From NCBI GenBank assembly GCA_016808115.1, contig JAEQBH010000193.1, positions 1,550,001 through 1,614,000 of the forward strand: a DNA stretch of 64,000 nt, read 5' to 3'. Shown one piece after another: positions 1 to 10,020 of the stretch. The notes beneath the pieces are model-generated. The model did not search any database. It was not told the origin of the DNA and saw only the letters and a program-made list of their open reading frames with translations. Position numbers and translations under genes: made by a program. Positions within the stretch are counted from its first letter, which is position 1. Every line of letters begins with the position of its first letter. The DNA is from Tetrastigma voinierianum. Taxonomy: Eukaryota > Streptophyta > Magnoliopsida > Vitales > Vitaceae.

Positions 1-688
1 GAAATTATGGAAGTAGCAGAGGAGAAGAAGAAGAAGAACCAGTAGGGATGGAACAAATCCCAGTCGGGAGCCAACTGCCATCGGAGGACGAAATGCAGAA
101 CATAAGGAGTCCATTAATAAATTCTCCTCCTGATGTAAGGGAAACTTTTTCTGAACCAACATAATGCTCAAGGAGCAATGAAGGAAATGTAGAGATAATG
201 AACATGTTGGTGTCAATAAAGAAAGAAATGGAGGAGAGAGAGAGAAAAGGTGGGAGCATCAACAGAGGATCACAAAAGAATTCCTTGAAGCTGAATTTAG
301 AAGGAGAGAGCAAAGATGGGAACAATTACTCAAGCAGAGGTATGAAGAGTGGAAGGAAGAAATGAAGAGGAGAGAAAGAGCATGAATGCAAAGGTTGGAT
401 TCGAAGATAAATACCTTATACAATGAAAAACTAAAAAGGGATGAAGATGTGCTGACCTTTTTAGAGAAAATAGAAGAAAATATGGAAGGTAGTATGCTAC
501 AGAAGGTAGAGGGGTTCAAGTATCTCTACATGGAACAATTCAAGGAATTTGGGAAGCTTATGGAGAAGAGGGACAAGGAGATAGAGATGGACAACAATTA
601 CAAACAAAGGTTGTGGAATGAGAGTCTGGATCAGGTGAATTCAAATTTAGTGAACATGCACACTATGGGTGAACTTGGAAGACAGTGA
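1..688 (+). pseudogene. 3' end of family A third ORF (copy A1), coiled-coil part
   Basis: This is the C-terminal remnant of the ORF that follows integrase in family A. The longest open piece is 386-688 (100 codons), rich in Lys, Glu, Met and Leu and apparently coiled-coil. Positions 1-385 continue the same purine-rich, Glu/Lys-rich coding style but are interrupted by stops. A similar purine-rich stretch lies on the minus strand at about 26600-27200 in copy A3, upstream of the same 3' untranslated block, and this position supports the assignment. The function of this C-terminal part is unknown. The element extends left beyond the window, so the N-terminal domain is not visible here. Confidence 0.55.
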
Positions 689-2642
689 ATAACATAAGAG
701 TATGAGGCAGATGGATTGATCACTCAGGTGGAATATAACAATGATCATTTCTCTTCAGCAGGGAAAGAACCTCCAGAAAGAGGAAGCCAAACATCTCAAT
801 ACTTAATTTCTCCATCTTTAGCTAGCTTCACCTTGAACCTCTAAAATTCCCAAATCCTAAGAAGAAGGAGATGAACCTGTAGCCTCTTTCTCTCCCAAAC
901 CCAAAAGTGTAATCATCCTTCTTAATAAAAAAGATCACTTATAAATTTTCTGAATTGTGTGTATGCGTTCTTTTGTCTGGTGTTAATTGCTTATTAGATT
1001 ATATTTTGTTTTGAATAAATGAATGAATCGATGTAAATGAGTTGAGTGATGATGGTGAATTAATACGGATACATTGGATTGAGTGAATTAAGTTGTTGAT
1101 GTCATTCCTGGTTTGTTTACATGATAAAATGATGTTTTGAATTGGCATAACAATTACTGAATAATCCAACAACTTTTGCAATTGAAATTGTGGTAGACCT
1201 CTATGAATTGGAACAGGAAGTTGCATGTGTAAGCTAGAATGAAGTTAATGGTTCAGATTTAAGAAAATGAATTAATAGATTGCACAAATAAGACTTTTGA
1301 AACTATTGTATAAACAATAAGGTCGATGAAGAATCTGAAAACAATACACATAGTCAAAATGTTCCTTAACAAATTGAAGGATTAGAGACATCTTAAGGTT
1401 GATCACGGTCGAAGCAGGTTCAAGGTCATAGAACTTGTTAGATTATTAGTCAAGGCGAAATCCTAGGCAATACCACTATCAGGAAATGATATAGGCCATC
1501 CTTGGAAGTTTGAGCCTTTCAAGCCTACCCTCATAATATGCATAAGCATATACTCTAATTCCAGATTTGGGCCAATTGTCTAGTTTCTTCATTTAAACAG
1601 CAATTAGAAGCCTCAAACCTTCCTTTATTCTAATCTTACAGTAAAGAACCCTTATTTGCCTAGGTTTCAGGACAGGAACTTCAAAATATAGAAAAGGACA
1701 AGTTTAGGGGAATGTTATGTTGATTTGAAGGGAAACAAGAATGAAGGATGGGAAAAAAAAAGGAACAAATAAAGAAATGGAAAAGAATGCAGAGAAGAAG
1801 TCAAAATTATAAATTGTCAAATAGGATTAAGTTTTGTCTTATGGCCTTCCTCTCTTGAACAATTAAGTTCTTAGGGGTGTTTCAACACCTAGTACCCTAA
1901 TGCCAACTGGTATAGGAGCTGCTAACCCAAAGTTCTCTAAGAGTGGTAGAAAGACTAAGAAGACAAGACATTGCACTAATCCTAAAAATAGTTGACAAGT
2001 AAAGAAAAGCAAAAGAGACTTCTCTCTAAAGATGCAAGGCGAGAATATGCCTTTATGATACATCGAGACGAGTTTAGGGAATATATTTTTCAGAAATTAG
2101 TATAAAAGAAAAGGATGAAGGATAGAGGTAAAGATACACACTTGAAGAGTGGAATATGGGTAAATTTTTAACCTAAATTCTTCATTTATCTACCCAATTA
2201 CCCAAGCCAAACTCTACAAGCCTAAAAGACCTAATTGATCTTGAAGGTAGTACTTGCCTACATTAGTAGAGGCTAATATGAAAAACAAGCATATGGAACT
2301 TTGAAGAGTTAAAAGAAATTACAGCTACTATGTAGATTCCCAGAAGATTAGGTAATCCGGCCAAGGAGGAAGGGAAAGAAAACCATCACACACACATATC
2401 GAGATTAATTAATTTGAATTGTTACATTTCGACGTCATTGGATTTTGTTTGTGACAATAATTGAAAATTTCTCTTAAGTTTGAACTAAAAACTAATTTTG
2501 AAATTAAGCTGCAACTATTAACTAGTTTCAATTCAAGTTGCAGATTTTCAGTGCAAAACAGAAAGATGTCCTTAAAAATAAAGCTAATTTGTTTGAGGAT
2601 AAACAAATCTTCTTTTCTTTGCTTGGAGACAAGCAAAACTTT
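689..2642 (+). other. 3' untranslated region of element A1
   Basis: No coding signal is convincing. The stretch aligns by eye with 54651-56513 (A2) and the reverse complement of 24558-26400 (A3). Shared landmarks are a 'tcaaggcgaaatcctagg' segment near 1450, a hairpin GGTGTTTCAACACC at 1876-1889 with conserved flanks, and a segment about 'gaggacaaacaaatc' just before the polypurine tract. Short ORFs here differ between copies and are not supported. Confidence 0.6.
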
Positions 2643-2657
2643 AAGTTTGGGGGAATT
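2643..2657 (+). other. polypurine tract of A1
   Basis: AAGTTTGGGGGAATT-type G-rich purine run directly before the LTR start TGATGAG at 2658. The same run lies at 56514-56528 before the A2 3' LTR. It is the expected plus-strand priming site. Confidence 0.75.
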
Positions 2658-2852
2658 TGATGAGTCTTAAACTCATTTATTTTTAATTCATTTTTCTGGC
2701 TTATTTTAGCAATTTCAGAGCTATTTTAATGCCAAATTACGGAATATTTACAAACTTTGTGTTTTGCAAGAGTTAATTCAAAAAGGAGAGATTTCCAGTA
2801 AGAAAGAAGAGAAAAACAGCAATTGTAGCAGTCTCTATCTTGACATACTTTC

Positions 2853-3790
2853 TGGGTCGCGATAGACGTCTAAGAAAATGGCTAAAGAATTGTGTCACAA
2901 CAATATTTTATGTGTCGCAGCACTAGATCTAAAAAGTTGGCTGATGAGCTCTATCAAAACAAAAGACAGCAAGTCGCGACAAGAAATGGGAAGAATTCAG
3001 TTGAGACAAAGATTAGTTACGTTGCGACATAGTGAAAGATCAGAAGATAGAATCTATGTCGTGACAGAATCTACTCTATCACGACATTGACTCTTGAAAC
3101 ATGGAGAAGCTGGTTGAGGAAAAAGAGAGCACTGAAAGAAGAAATTCAGTCGCGACAAGAAAATTATGTTGCGAAAAATAATGCTTATTTGTTGAATTGG
3201 CCTGGTCGCAACGAAAGAAACGAACGTTGCAACATACTTCAATGCTGAGGAGATGTCAAAACATGGATTTTAATTCGCAACACAGAAATAAGCTGAATAG
3301 AGAGAAACAAGGTCGCAACAGACTCTTCTGGGTCGTAACAGACTCTTCTAGGTCGCGACAGAGGTTTCCACACAAATGCAAAGAAGTCCTGTCATAACAT
3401 AACAAACTAGGTCGCCATAGAACGAGTAAGGTGAACACAGAGTAATCTGGGTGCAACATGAAATTTGGGTCACGACATAAATTATTGACAAAATCAAGAA
3501 GTCATGTTGCAACCTCAGAACAAAGCTTCAACAAGAAGTCAAGCTCAGTGGCAACAAGCCTCTGTTGTGACAAACTTTCTTGGTCGTGATAGAAATATAG
3601 ATAATACAAGATAGTGTTACAACATAACCTGAATGGAGATGCTGTCGCGACATGAAAACTTAGGCGCGACACCAACTTGCAGAAGTTGCACTGAAACTGT
3701 GTTGCAACATGATTATCGATGTTGTGACATAACTATTTAAGGAAGGCACAAAATATTATCGCGACAAAGGAAACTTTGTCACGATAGAGT
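2853..3790 (+). promoter_or_regulatory. GTCGCGAC palindrome array in U3 of A1 LTR (decayed)
   Basis: Roughly 28 copies or derivatives of GTCGCGAC, a few tens of bases apart, for example intact near 2972, 3149, 3354 and 3653. The others differ mainly by C to T or G to A changes (GTTGCGAC, GTCGTGAC, GTCACGAC, GTTGCAAC). The array ends about 230 bp upstream of the TATA box. A promoter or enhancer role is inference. Confidence 0.75.
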
Positions 3791-4019
3791 TCTCATACTA
3801 AAGAAAAGAAGACTGTCGTAACAAGAATACGTTGTACTTATTAAAGCAAAAGGAGCAGATCTTAAGGATTCTGCGATAGATGTTTGCATACACCTGTGGG
3901 ACCTACAACAGACACAAACTTCTGTCGACACAACTTCTAGGTATGACAGAGGCAATGTATAGGCCAATGCTTTAGGGATTCACACATAGCCCCTTAATTT
4001 TAGGGCTGGCTTTGAACTC

Positions 4020-4028
4020 TATAAATAG
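4020..4028 (+). promoter_or_regulatory. TATA box of A1 LTR
   Basis: TATAAATAG follows the palindrome array and is followed some 70 bp later by a T/C-rich tract. The same order is seen in the other family A LTRs. Confidence 0.6.
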
Positions 4029-5418
4029 AAACGTATAAAGCGGCGGTCGATGTGATGATGAACCTTGAAGTACTGGGGTAGGGACTCTTTTGTATTATAT
4101 TTTTCTTTTTCTTAATTTTCTTTTCTTCATAAATTAGCTTTAGCATGGGATTTTGATTCGTTTACTAGATCTGAAACAATAATTTGTTTAGAAGTTTTGA
4201 AGTTGAAATTTAATGTTGAAAACCATTTACAATTATTGTTTGAATTGATGAACCTCTGAATGACGCTGAACTCATTTTCTTAGGTTGATTGCGATTTACA
4301 ATAGAATTTACGTCCCGATGCAGTGTATGTTGTAATCAGGTTTTCCAAGAACTGGCACCTTTGGGAAGATCTGATGTTAGTTATGGTATTTTCTGCAAAA
4401 TGAGAAGAAAATTTCCTGAGTTGAATTTTTAATTTATTTGGATGGTGTTGATTTTGATATTAATTGTTCCCAATTTTGGTAAACATACTATGAGGACTTT
4501 GTTTTGGCTCACGATTTCCGGAGGCCCTATTGACAAAGAAATGGGGATTCACGAGGCATAGACCGAGTTACTTGGGGTATGTTAGACTAATATTTATTAA
4601 TGAGCTTTGAAAGGTTGCTTAGATAAATCCTCAGTTTGTCATGGTTTGAGAATGGGTGAGTGATATATCAATTTAATCCATTAGAGATCTCTCTTGATGC
4701 GGAAGGCGATCTTGATCCTATGTTAGCATGAGAGATCTAATCAGCGAAGAAAATACTTTCAGATCTTAAGGATGGAACATCATTCTTATTGTAGAAAATC
4801 TATGATTGCCTGTCTTGAGGCAAGAAATACGTGATATAAGAAATGGGTATGAAGTGTTGGAAAAGAAAAATACTTAGATCTTGTAGAAATTCTAATTACA
4901 AGTAATTGATTCAGTCGTATTAGATGAACATGAATCTACTTAATGAAGAAATATAGTTGAAGGAGGAATCAAACTATACTACCTTACCTCTTGAAAATTG
5001 ATTTCGACTCGGGGAGAATAAAGATGAGATTAGGATGCGAGGTGCTGTTTCTGTGGTGAAAATCCAGTGTTCCTTCAGCAATAATGCAGTTGGAGTCCAG
5101 AGTTTACATTTAGGATTTAAGTTTTCCTTTTATATTAAATGTAGGATTCTAGTTATTAAAATTCTTATTAGATTACTAAATTTGCAAGTAAACTAGGCGT
5201 TCAAATAAGTGTAGGAACTTGAGTAGTTGGAATTGGTTGAAGTTTAAATTCCTTTCAATTTACGCCCAGGAACAATATCTGGACTTATAGGTCCACTTTA
5301 TTACTTATCATTTTACTGTTGCACTTGCAGGTTTTAAGACCAAAGTAAATCTTTAATTGAATTTGGTGACAAAACTCTTCCTTCTTATGAGCACTCTGAG
5401 TTATTTTTGGTTTTAACA

Positions 5419-5564
5419 AGTTTTTAGCGCCCTTACCGGGGATTAGGCAATAGTCCTCTTATGACAATGTCTTAAATTTTATCTATGTGCAACTTATGGT
5501 CTTATCAAGTTTTTAATGTTGTTACCTGGGATTCTAGTTAGTCTTTGGTAATAGTGGCAGAAAT
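5419..5564 (+). other. two tandem degenerate primer-binding sites after A1 LTR
   Basis: At 5425-5443 a copy of the tRNA-Asp-type site (canonical TGGCGCCGTTGCCGGGGA) reads 'tagcgcccttaccggggat'. A second, weaker copy lies at 5513-5533 ('ttgttacctgggatt'). Each is preceded by 'caagttttta'. The sequence then runs straight into an integrase remnant, so gag, protease and RT are missing. This looks like a deletion junction or a fusion of two elements. Confidence 0.55.
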
Positions 5565-6405
5565 TTGTATATATCATTTGGTCTTAACAATTATGTATCT
5601 AAATGGGTTGAAGCGATTCCCTGCAAAGAAAACGACCACAGGGTGGTGCTGAAGTTTTTAAAGGAAAATATCTTCTCCAGATTTGGGGTATCTAAGGCCA
5701 TAATTAGTGATGGGGGTTCACATTTTTGCAACAAACCCTTTGAAACCCTTCTAGCTAAATGGTGAAGCCTGAAGTAATACCCTGTCATCTTCAGACCAGT
5801 GGACAAGTTAAGCTTGCCAACAGGGAAATCAAAACTATCTGAATGAAGGTAGTGAACTCCAATAGGAAGGAATGGTCCCACAAGCTGTTGGATTCATTAT
5901 GGGCACTCTGGGATCTTCAAAACAATTTGGAATGTCCCCTGCTCCTTTAGTTTATGGAAAAGCATGCCACCTCCATGTGGAGATAGAATATAAGGCATGA
6001 TGGTCAATCAAGAAGCTGAATATGGATTTGGGAAGAGCCGACCTTAAAAGATTCCTCGACCTCAATGAGTTAGAGGAACTACGAAATGATGCTTACCTAA
6101 ATTAAAAAATTGCAAAAGAGAGATTGAAGAAGTGGCATGATCAGATGGTGACTCGAACGAATTTCGAAAAATGAGATCAAGTGTTTCTCTATGATTCCAA
6201 GCTTCACCTATTTCCAGGAAAACTCAAATCGAGGTGGATTGGTCCCTTCACTATCCATCAAGTCTACCCTAATGGGGCAGTGGAATTGCTCAATTCAAAA
6301 GACAACAGATTATTCAAAGTGAATGGTCAAAGACTCAATCCATATGCAGTTCCCTTCACTCCCGACAAGGAGGAGCTTATCATCCTTGAGCCCCTAAATG
6401 TTTAA
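5565..6405 (+). pseudogene. Athila-type integrase remnant (core end plus C-terminus)
   Basis: The 5565-5765 frame carries the core motif YVSKWVEA, then FSRFG and SDGGSHFCNK, where SDGG holds the second catalytic Asp. The first catalytic Asp region (normally DFMGPFP) is absent. Stops and shifts break 5766-6180, but phrases equivalent to the 'LANREIK' segment with the catalytic Glu and to 'LDLNELEELRNDAY' can be followed. The 6181-6405 frame (74 codons) is the C-terminal domain with LFPGKLKSRWIGPF and ends naturally at a stop. In life the protein would insert retrotransposon cDNA. The upstream half of pol is deleted. Because a TTCGC-rich spacer and a B-type env-position ORF follow, I assign it to a pol-bearing relative of family B. 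Confidence 0.8.
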
Positions 6406-6654
6406 GGAGTTGACTTAGGTGGGTTTAATCTCTCCAGAGACTACCAAAGTCCACTTCTTTATGTTGAGCTTTTGTTTTAATTTCATTTCGAATTTTATCT
6501 ATGTCCCCTCATCTTTTCTCTAGTTTTAACATAGTTCTAGATTGAGTCTTCACTTTTCTGTGTTTTTATTCATTATTGTTGTGTTTTCTTTGTAGGAATT
6601 GCTCATCGCAATGAAGCAGAGTGTTGCAGATTAAAGGCTCCATTTTCTCAAGGG
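6406..6654 (+). other. spacer between integrase and env-position ORF
   Basis: T-rich noncoding spacer. Its 3' end and the following 50 bases (about 6653-6705) contain several GCGAATTTTCGC-like half palindromes. This is the same motif class found in the U3 of family B LTRs. Confidence 0.5.
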
Positions 6655-8420
6655 TTGCGAATTTTCGCAGGGCTACGAGTTTTCGCAACCCCTGCGAATT
6701 TTGGCCCTATGAAAATTTTGCCTCCCTGCCTTTTGATGTCCAACGCCTCTCCATATCCCGACCTTTTAGTTCTAAAAACACCCATTCATTTCTTCCCCAT
6801 TCATGAGACCTCGAAAGTTCGTCGCCATTCATTGCTTCTTAATGCCCATAGACCCTTCACCTTCCTCAGCCCCTTACCCCCCCATGGAAAACCCTTCCCC
6901 TCATCTTTTCAAGTTCTCGCCTTTTACGCCATGACCAGCCGGTGGCCACAGCGTAGTCCTTCGAGACCTCGCGTGGGTCCTTGCCCCCACCCCCGCCCCC
7001 TATTGTCGGCCCAGTCACCTTTCTTAGTTGCTCTCTTGCCAGCCACTGCGAAGCCCCCGACTGTCCTTGCCACTGGTAGTATGGGACGGGACAGAGGCCA
7101 TTCCTCCTTCCCCTCCATCCACGGCCAGCCGGGGCCGCCTCCAAGAGGGCTAGGACCTGGGCCCCTAGCAAATCTTCCAGTTCACGGCGCAGGAGGCCCT
7201 CAGTCTTCTCTACCACGACCCGATTCTTTGGTAGTCCTCAAGACCACTCTCTCAGCTCCATTATCAGAAGGCCTTTCTTTCACTATGGCCTAATACCATG
7301 TAGTTCATACTACAGTGGAAAGGATTTGCATAATGAGAATTTTTATGACATTCCGGCTTTCTCCACCCTCCCCGAGCTTCGAGACTCCATGAGGCTTGTG
7401 CAATGATACTCCTTGGAGCCCTTCATGATTCCACGCCGATTCTTTTATCCGTGTGTGGTCATTGAATTCTACCACACCATGACCTACAGACAAGACCAAA
7501 ATCCTACTGCTCTAGACTTTTCTATCGATGGCCGTGAAGGAATACTTCGAGCAGCCGACATATCCGTCACATTTAATATTAGATAATTTTATGACTTCGG
7601 TAGTCTGAGTGGCCTCATCAACCATTTTGATGGTCATATCATCTCTAGAGACACCTCAACTGGGCCCATTTTGTTTAGGCGGCAGCTCCCTCCAGGGAGG
7701 CTCTTTATTGATCAAGTGTTGCGGTCCAAATTATTTCCACTTGATGTTGGTGCGAGAGAAGGGAGGCCATCTTTGGAGGGTCTTTGCTCGCGTTCGAGGG
7801 TTTGGTTCGACCTTATGAGCTCTTCATGGCCGCCCTTTACCGTAGGAAAGATTCTCTCAGAACAACAGCGGTGAGCATCCCATCCTGTTTCGCGGTACGC
7901 TCTGTCGGTGTTAAGACATCTTGCTTTTATTTAAGCCCCAATTAAATATTTGTCAGTTTACCTTTGCTATTTTCACTATTGAGAAGTGGGAATTTGTGCC
8001 AGGTGCTCCTCTTCTCCAGCAGAGGATCGACCACCCCTGCGAGTTCAATGGGAGCCCACATTCCGGCATCCACGGCCCCCGTCGACCTTGACCCCTTTAC
8101 TTGTCATCTTTCATGGTGCCTCCCGGTCCCCCTGAATTCAAGTTGGACCTAGTACTTTAGCATCACCCATGGAGACTATCCCTATTTCTCCTTGTGACTT
8201 TCTGGCTATTATGACTACAGTACACTCTTTTGCAGCTACTTCAGCCTCTTTCACCACTGCCTATGTTGCCTTGGCCGAGAGGATGGCACGCACTGAGGCC
8301 GTAGTTGCTCAGAACAATTGCATCCTCATTCAGATTCAGAGCCACCTAGACTTGCCTCACATTCCTCCCAGTTCCCTAGTACATGCCCAGAAAGCCTCTC
8401 TGGCTCTTCCACTAGCGTGA
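6655..8420 (+). pseudogene. family B-type env-position ORF (broken)
   Basis: A third ORF downstream of integrase, in the position of the env-like gene of Athila elements. The open part 6655-7293 (212 codons; a plausible internal Met at 6931) is Pro/Arg/Ser-rich. From 7360 a shifted frame encodes a domain with SMRL, PFMIPRRFFYP and FYHTMT-like phrases and FSIDGREGI. It also occurs in B1 (18930-19270) and B2 (38510-38290, minus). A last piece at 8169-8420 contains ALAERMARTEAVVAQNN. I recall similar ORFs from grapevine gypsy elements. No signal peptide or clear membrane segment is visible, so 'env' describes position only. Several stops and frameshifts break it, and no LTR follows because the A2 LTR starts at 8532. 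Confidence 0.7.
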
Positions 8421-8706
8421 CGTAGCACCTAGCCATCTGACCCTCTGCGGCTTCATTGGATCTCATGCGATGCCAACGACAATAGTCCCTCCCGGTTCCC
8501 TTCTCCTCGATCTCATCGGCTCCTCAACGCGTGGGTAAAACTCATTGAATTTTTAGTCCATTTTTCTGATTTTTCTTACAATATAATTGCCTATTTTTAT
8601 GCAGAAATATGTGCTATTTACCAAATTTATATTTTTCATAAATTTAAAGCATAAATGAAAATTCTGGCAAAATAAGGAGTGAAAACAAATCAAGAGCCCA
8701 GGTGAG

Positions 8707-9940
8707 GTTGCGACAGAGAGTGCAGGTGACGACTAGAAGTGATGGCAAGCCAAATAAAAGCTATTGCGACAAAAGAACACTTGTTGAGACCAAGACAGGA
8801 GGGACTTCCAAAGAAGATAATGTCGCGACACCGTTTTGAGGTTGCGACATGAAAAGAAGATATTGTTGGTCGCAATGGAGAAATAACGTCGGGACTGGAA
8901 AGTAAGGTTGAATGGACTTGCAATGTCTCTGCTAAGTAATTTCAGGTTGCGACAAAGATATAAGTTGGAGACTCCAATCAAGGTCGCGACACAGATTCAT
9001 GTCATGTTTCAATAAGAATGAGATGTCTCAGTTAAAATGTTGTGACAAAGAAGTGAGGTTGCGACTAGATGGGTAGAATTGATGTCGCGACATACTTTTA
9101 AGGTCGCGACATAAATTTCCAGCAAGAGAGAAAAGAAAGCGATTAGGTGCGGCCTAAATCCCATGTCGTGACAAGACAATGAAAGGATAAGCAATTTTAA
9201 GTCGCAACATGAGAAAGGAAATTTGTGACCAGGATCGATGGTGCTTGACATAAATGAGGTCGCGACATACTACTGAAGTCGTGAAATAGAATTTATTGAA
9301 GGGTCAGAAAAACATAGTTGCAACAAATATCAACATAGTAGGCGTGGGCGGTGTCATGACATCAAATCGGTCGCGACATATATTCCAAACGGACGAGCAG
9401 GTCGGTCGCGACCAGAAATAGAAAAAATGAAGGGAACTGTTGAGACAGAGAGATGAGGTTGCGACTGAATAGGAAGAAGGAATGGCCGCGACATACTTTT
9501 TGAGGTCGCAACAAGAATTTCAATGATTAAAGAAAATATTAGGTTGCGATCGAAATTCCAAGTCGCGACAATAAAACAAGTAGACCAGCAGTTTTAAGTC
9601 ATGACCTGCTTGAAGGCTTAAGATTACTGAATGACGTCGCAACAGAAAAGAGGTCACGACATCAAATTGAGGTCACGATCAGATTCCACGGAAACAAGAA
9701 AATGAGGTCGCAGCGAATTCTCACTGGCGACCTTCAACATAGATGACATAGAATTCATGTCGCGACCACTAATTAACTTGCAACTGAAGAAACAAGTCGC
9801 GATAGAAAACATCAGGTCGCAGCTCAGCAATTGCAAGAACAAGAGAAAGAAGGTTGCAACCAGTTTCCTACTATCACGACAGACTACACAAACCAGACCA
9901 GAATTTTACGTTGCGACAAGATTTTGAAATCGCAACCTAA
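8707..9940 (+). promoter_or_regulatory. GTCGCGAC palindrome array in U3 of A2 5' LTR
   Basis: Several dozen GTCGCGAC sites or one- or two-base transition derivatives occur over 1.2 kb at irregular spacing, often written AGGTCGCGACATA. Intact examples are near 8822, 8990, 9086, 9103, 9370 and 9405. The array stops about 75 bp before the TATA box. Confidence 0.75.
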
Positions 9941-10012
9941 AACAATGAGCTGGGCCATTGATATTTGGGAAATCCACCTAGAGCCTTAGAATCAGGCCCA
10001 ATTTCTGAAAGT

Positions 10013-10020
10013 TATAAATA
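10013..10020 (+). promoter_or_regulatory. TATA box of A2 5' LTR
   Basis: TATAAATA followed by GG. It sits after the palindrome array and before a T/C-rich tract, as in A1 and A3. Confidence 0.6.

Larger units (their letters stand above)
2658..5418 (+). repeat. LTR of family A, copy A1
   Basis: About 2.76 kb, starting TGATGAG right after the polypurine tract and ending TTTTAACA right before a primer-binding-like site. It contains, in order, a terminal hairpin, a long array of GTCGCGAC-like palindromes (2853-3790), a TATA box (4020-4028), a pyrimidine tract near 4095-4130, and a U5-like region ending near the phrase 'atatctggacttat', shared with the A2 LTRs. It is strongly diverged from the A2 and A3 LTRs. 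Only a few of its palindromes are intact, so it appears to be the oldest A copy. Confidence 0.8.

Noticed and set aside
3779..3967. Small Cys-containing minus-strand frame
   Set aside because: It lies in the U3 of the A1 LTR, with no homologous frame in the other LTRs.
6866..7216. 116-codon minus-strand Gly/Arg-rich frame, and 18002-18391, 19354-19799 and 38343-39000 frames
   Set aside because: They are shadows of the GC-rich env-position ORF remnants on the opposite strand, whose sense strand is fixed by matching text in three copies.
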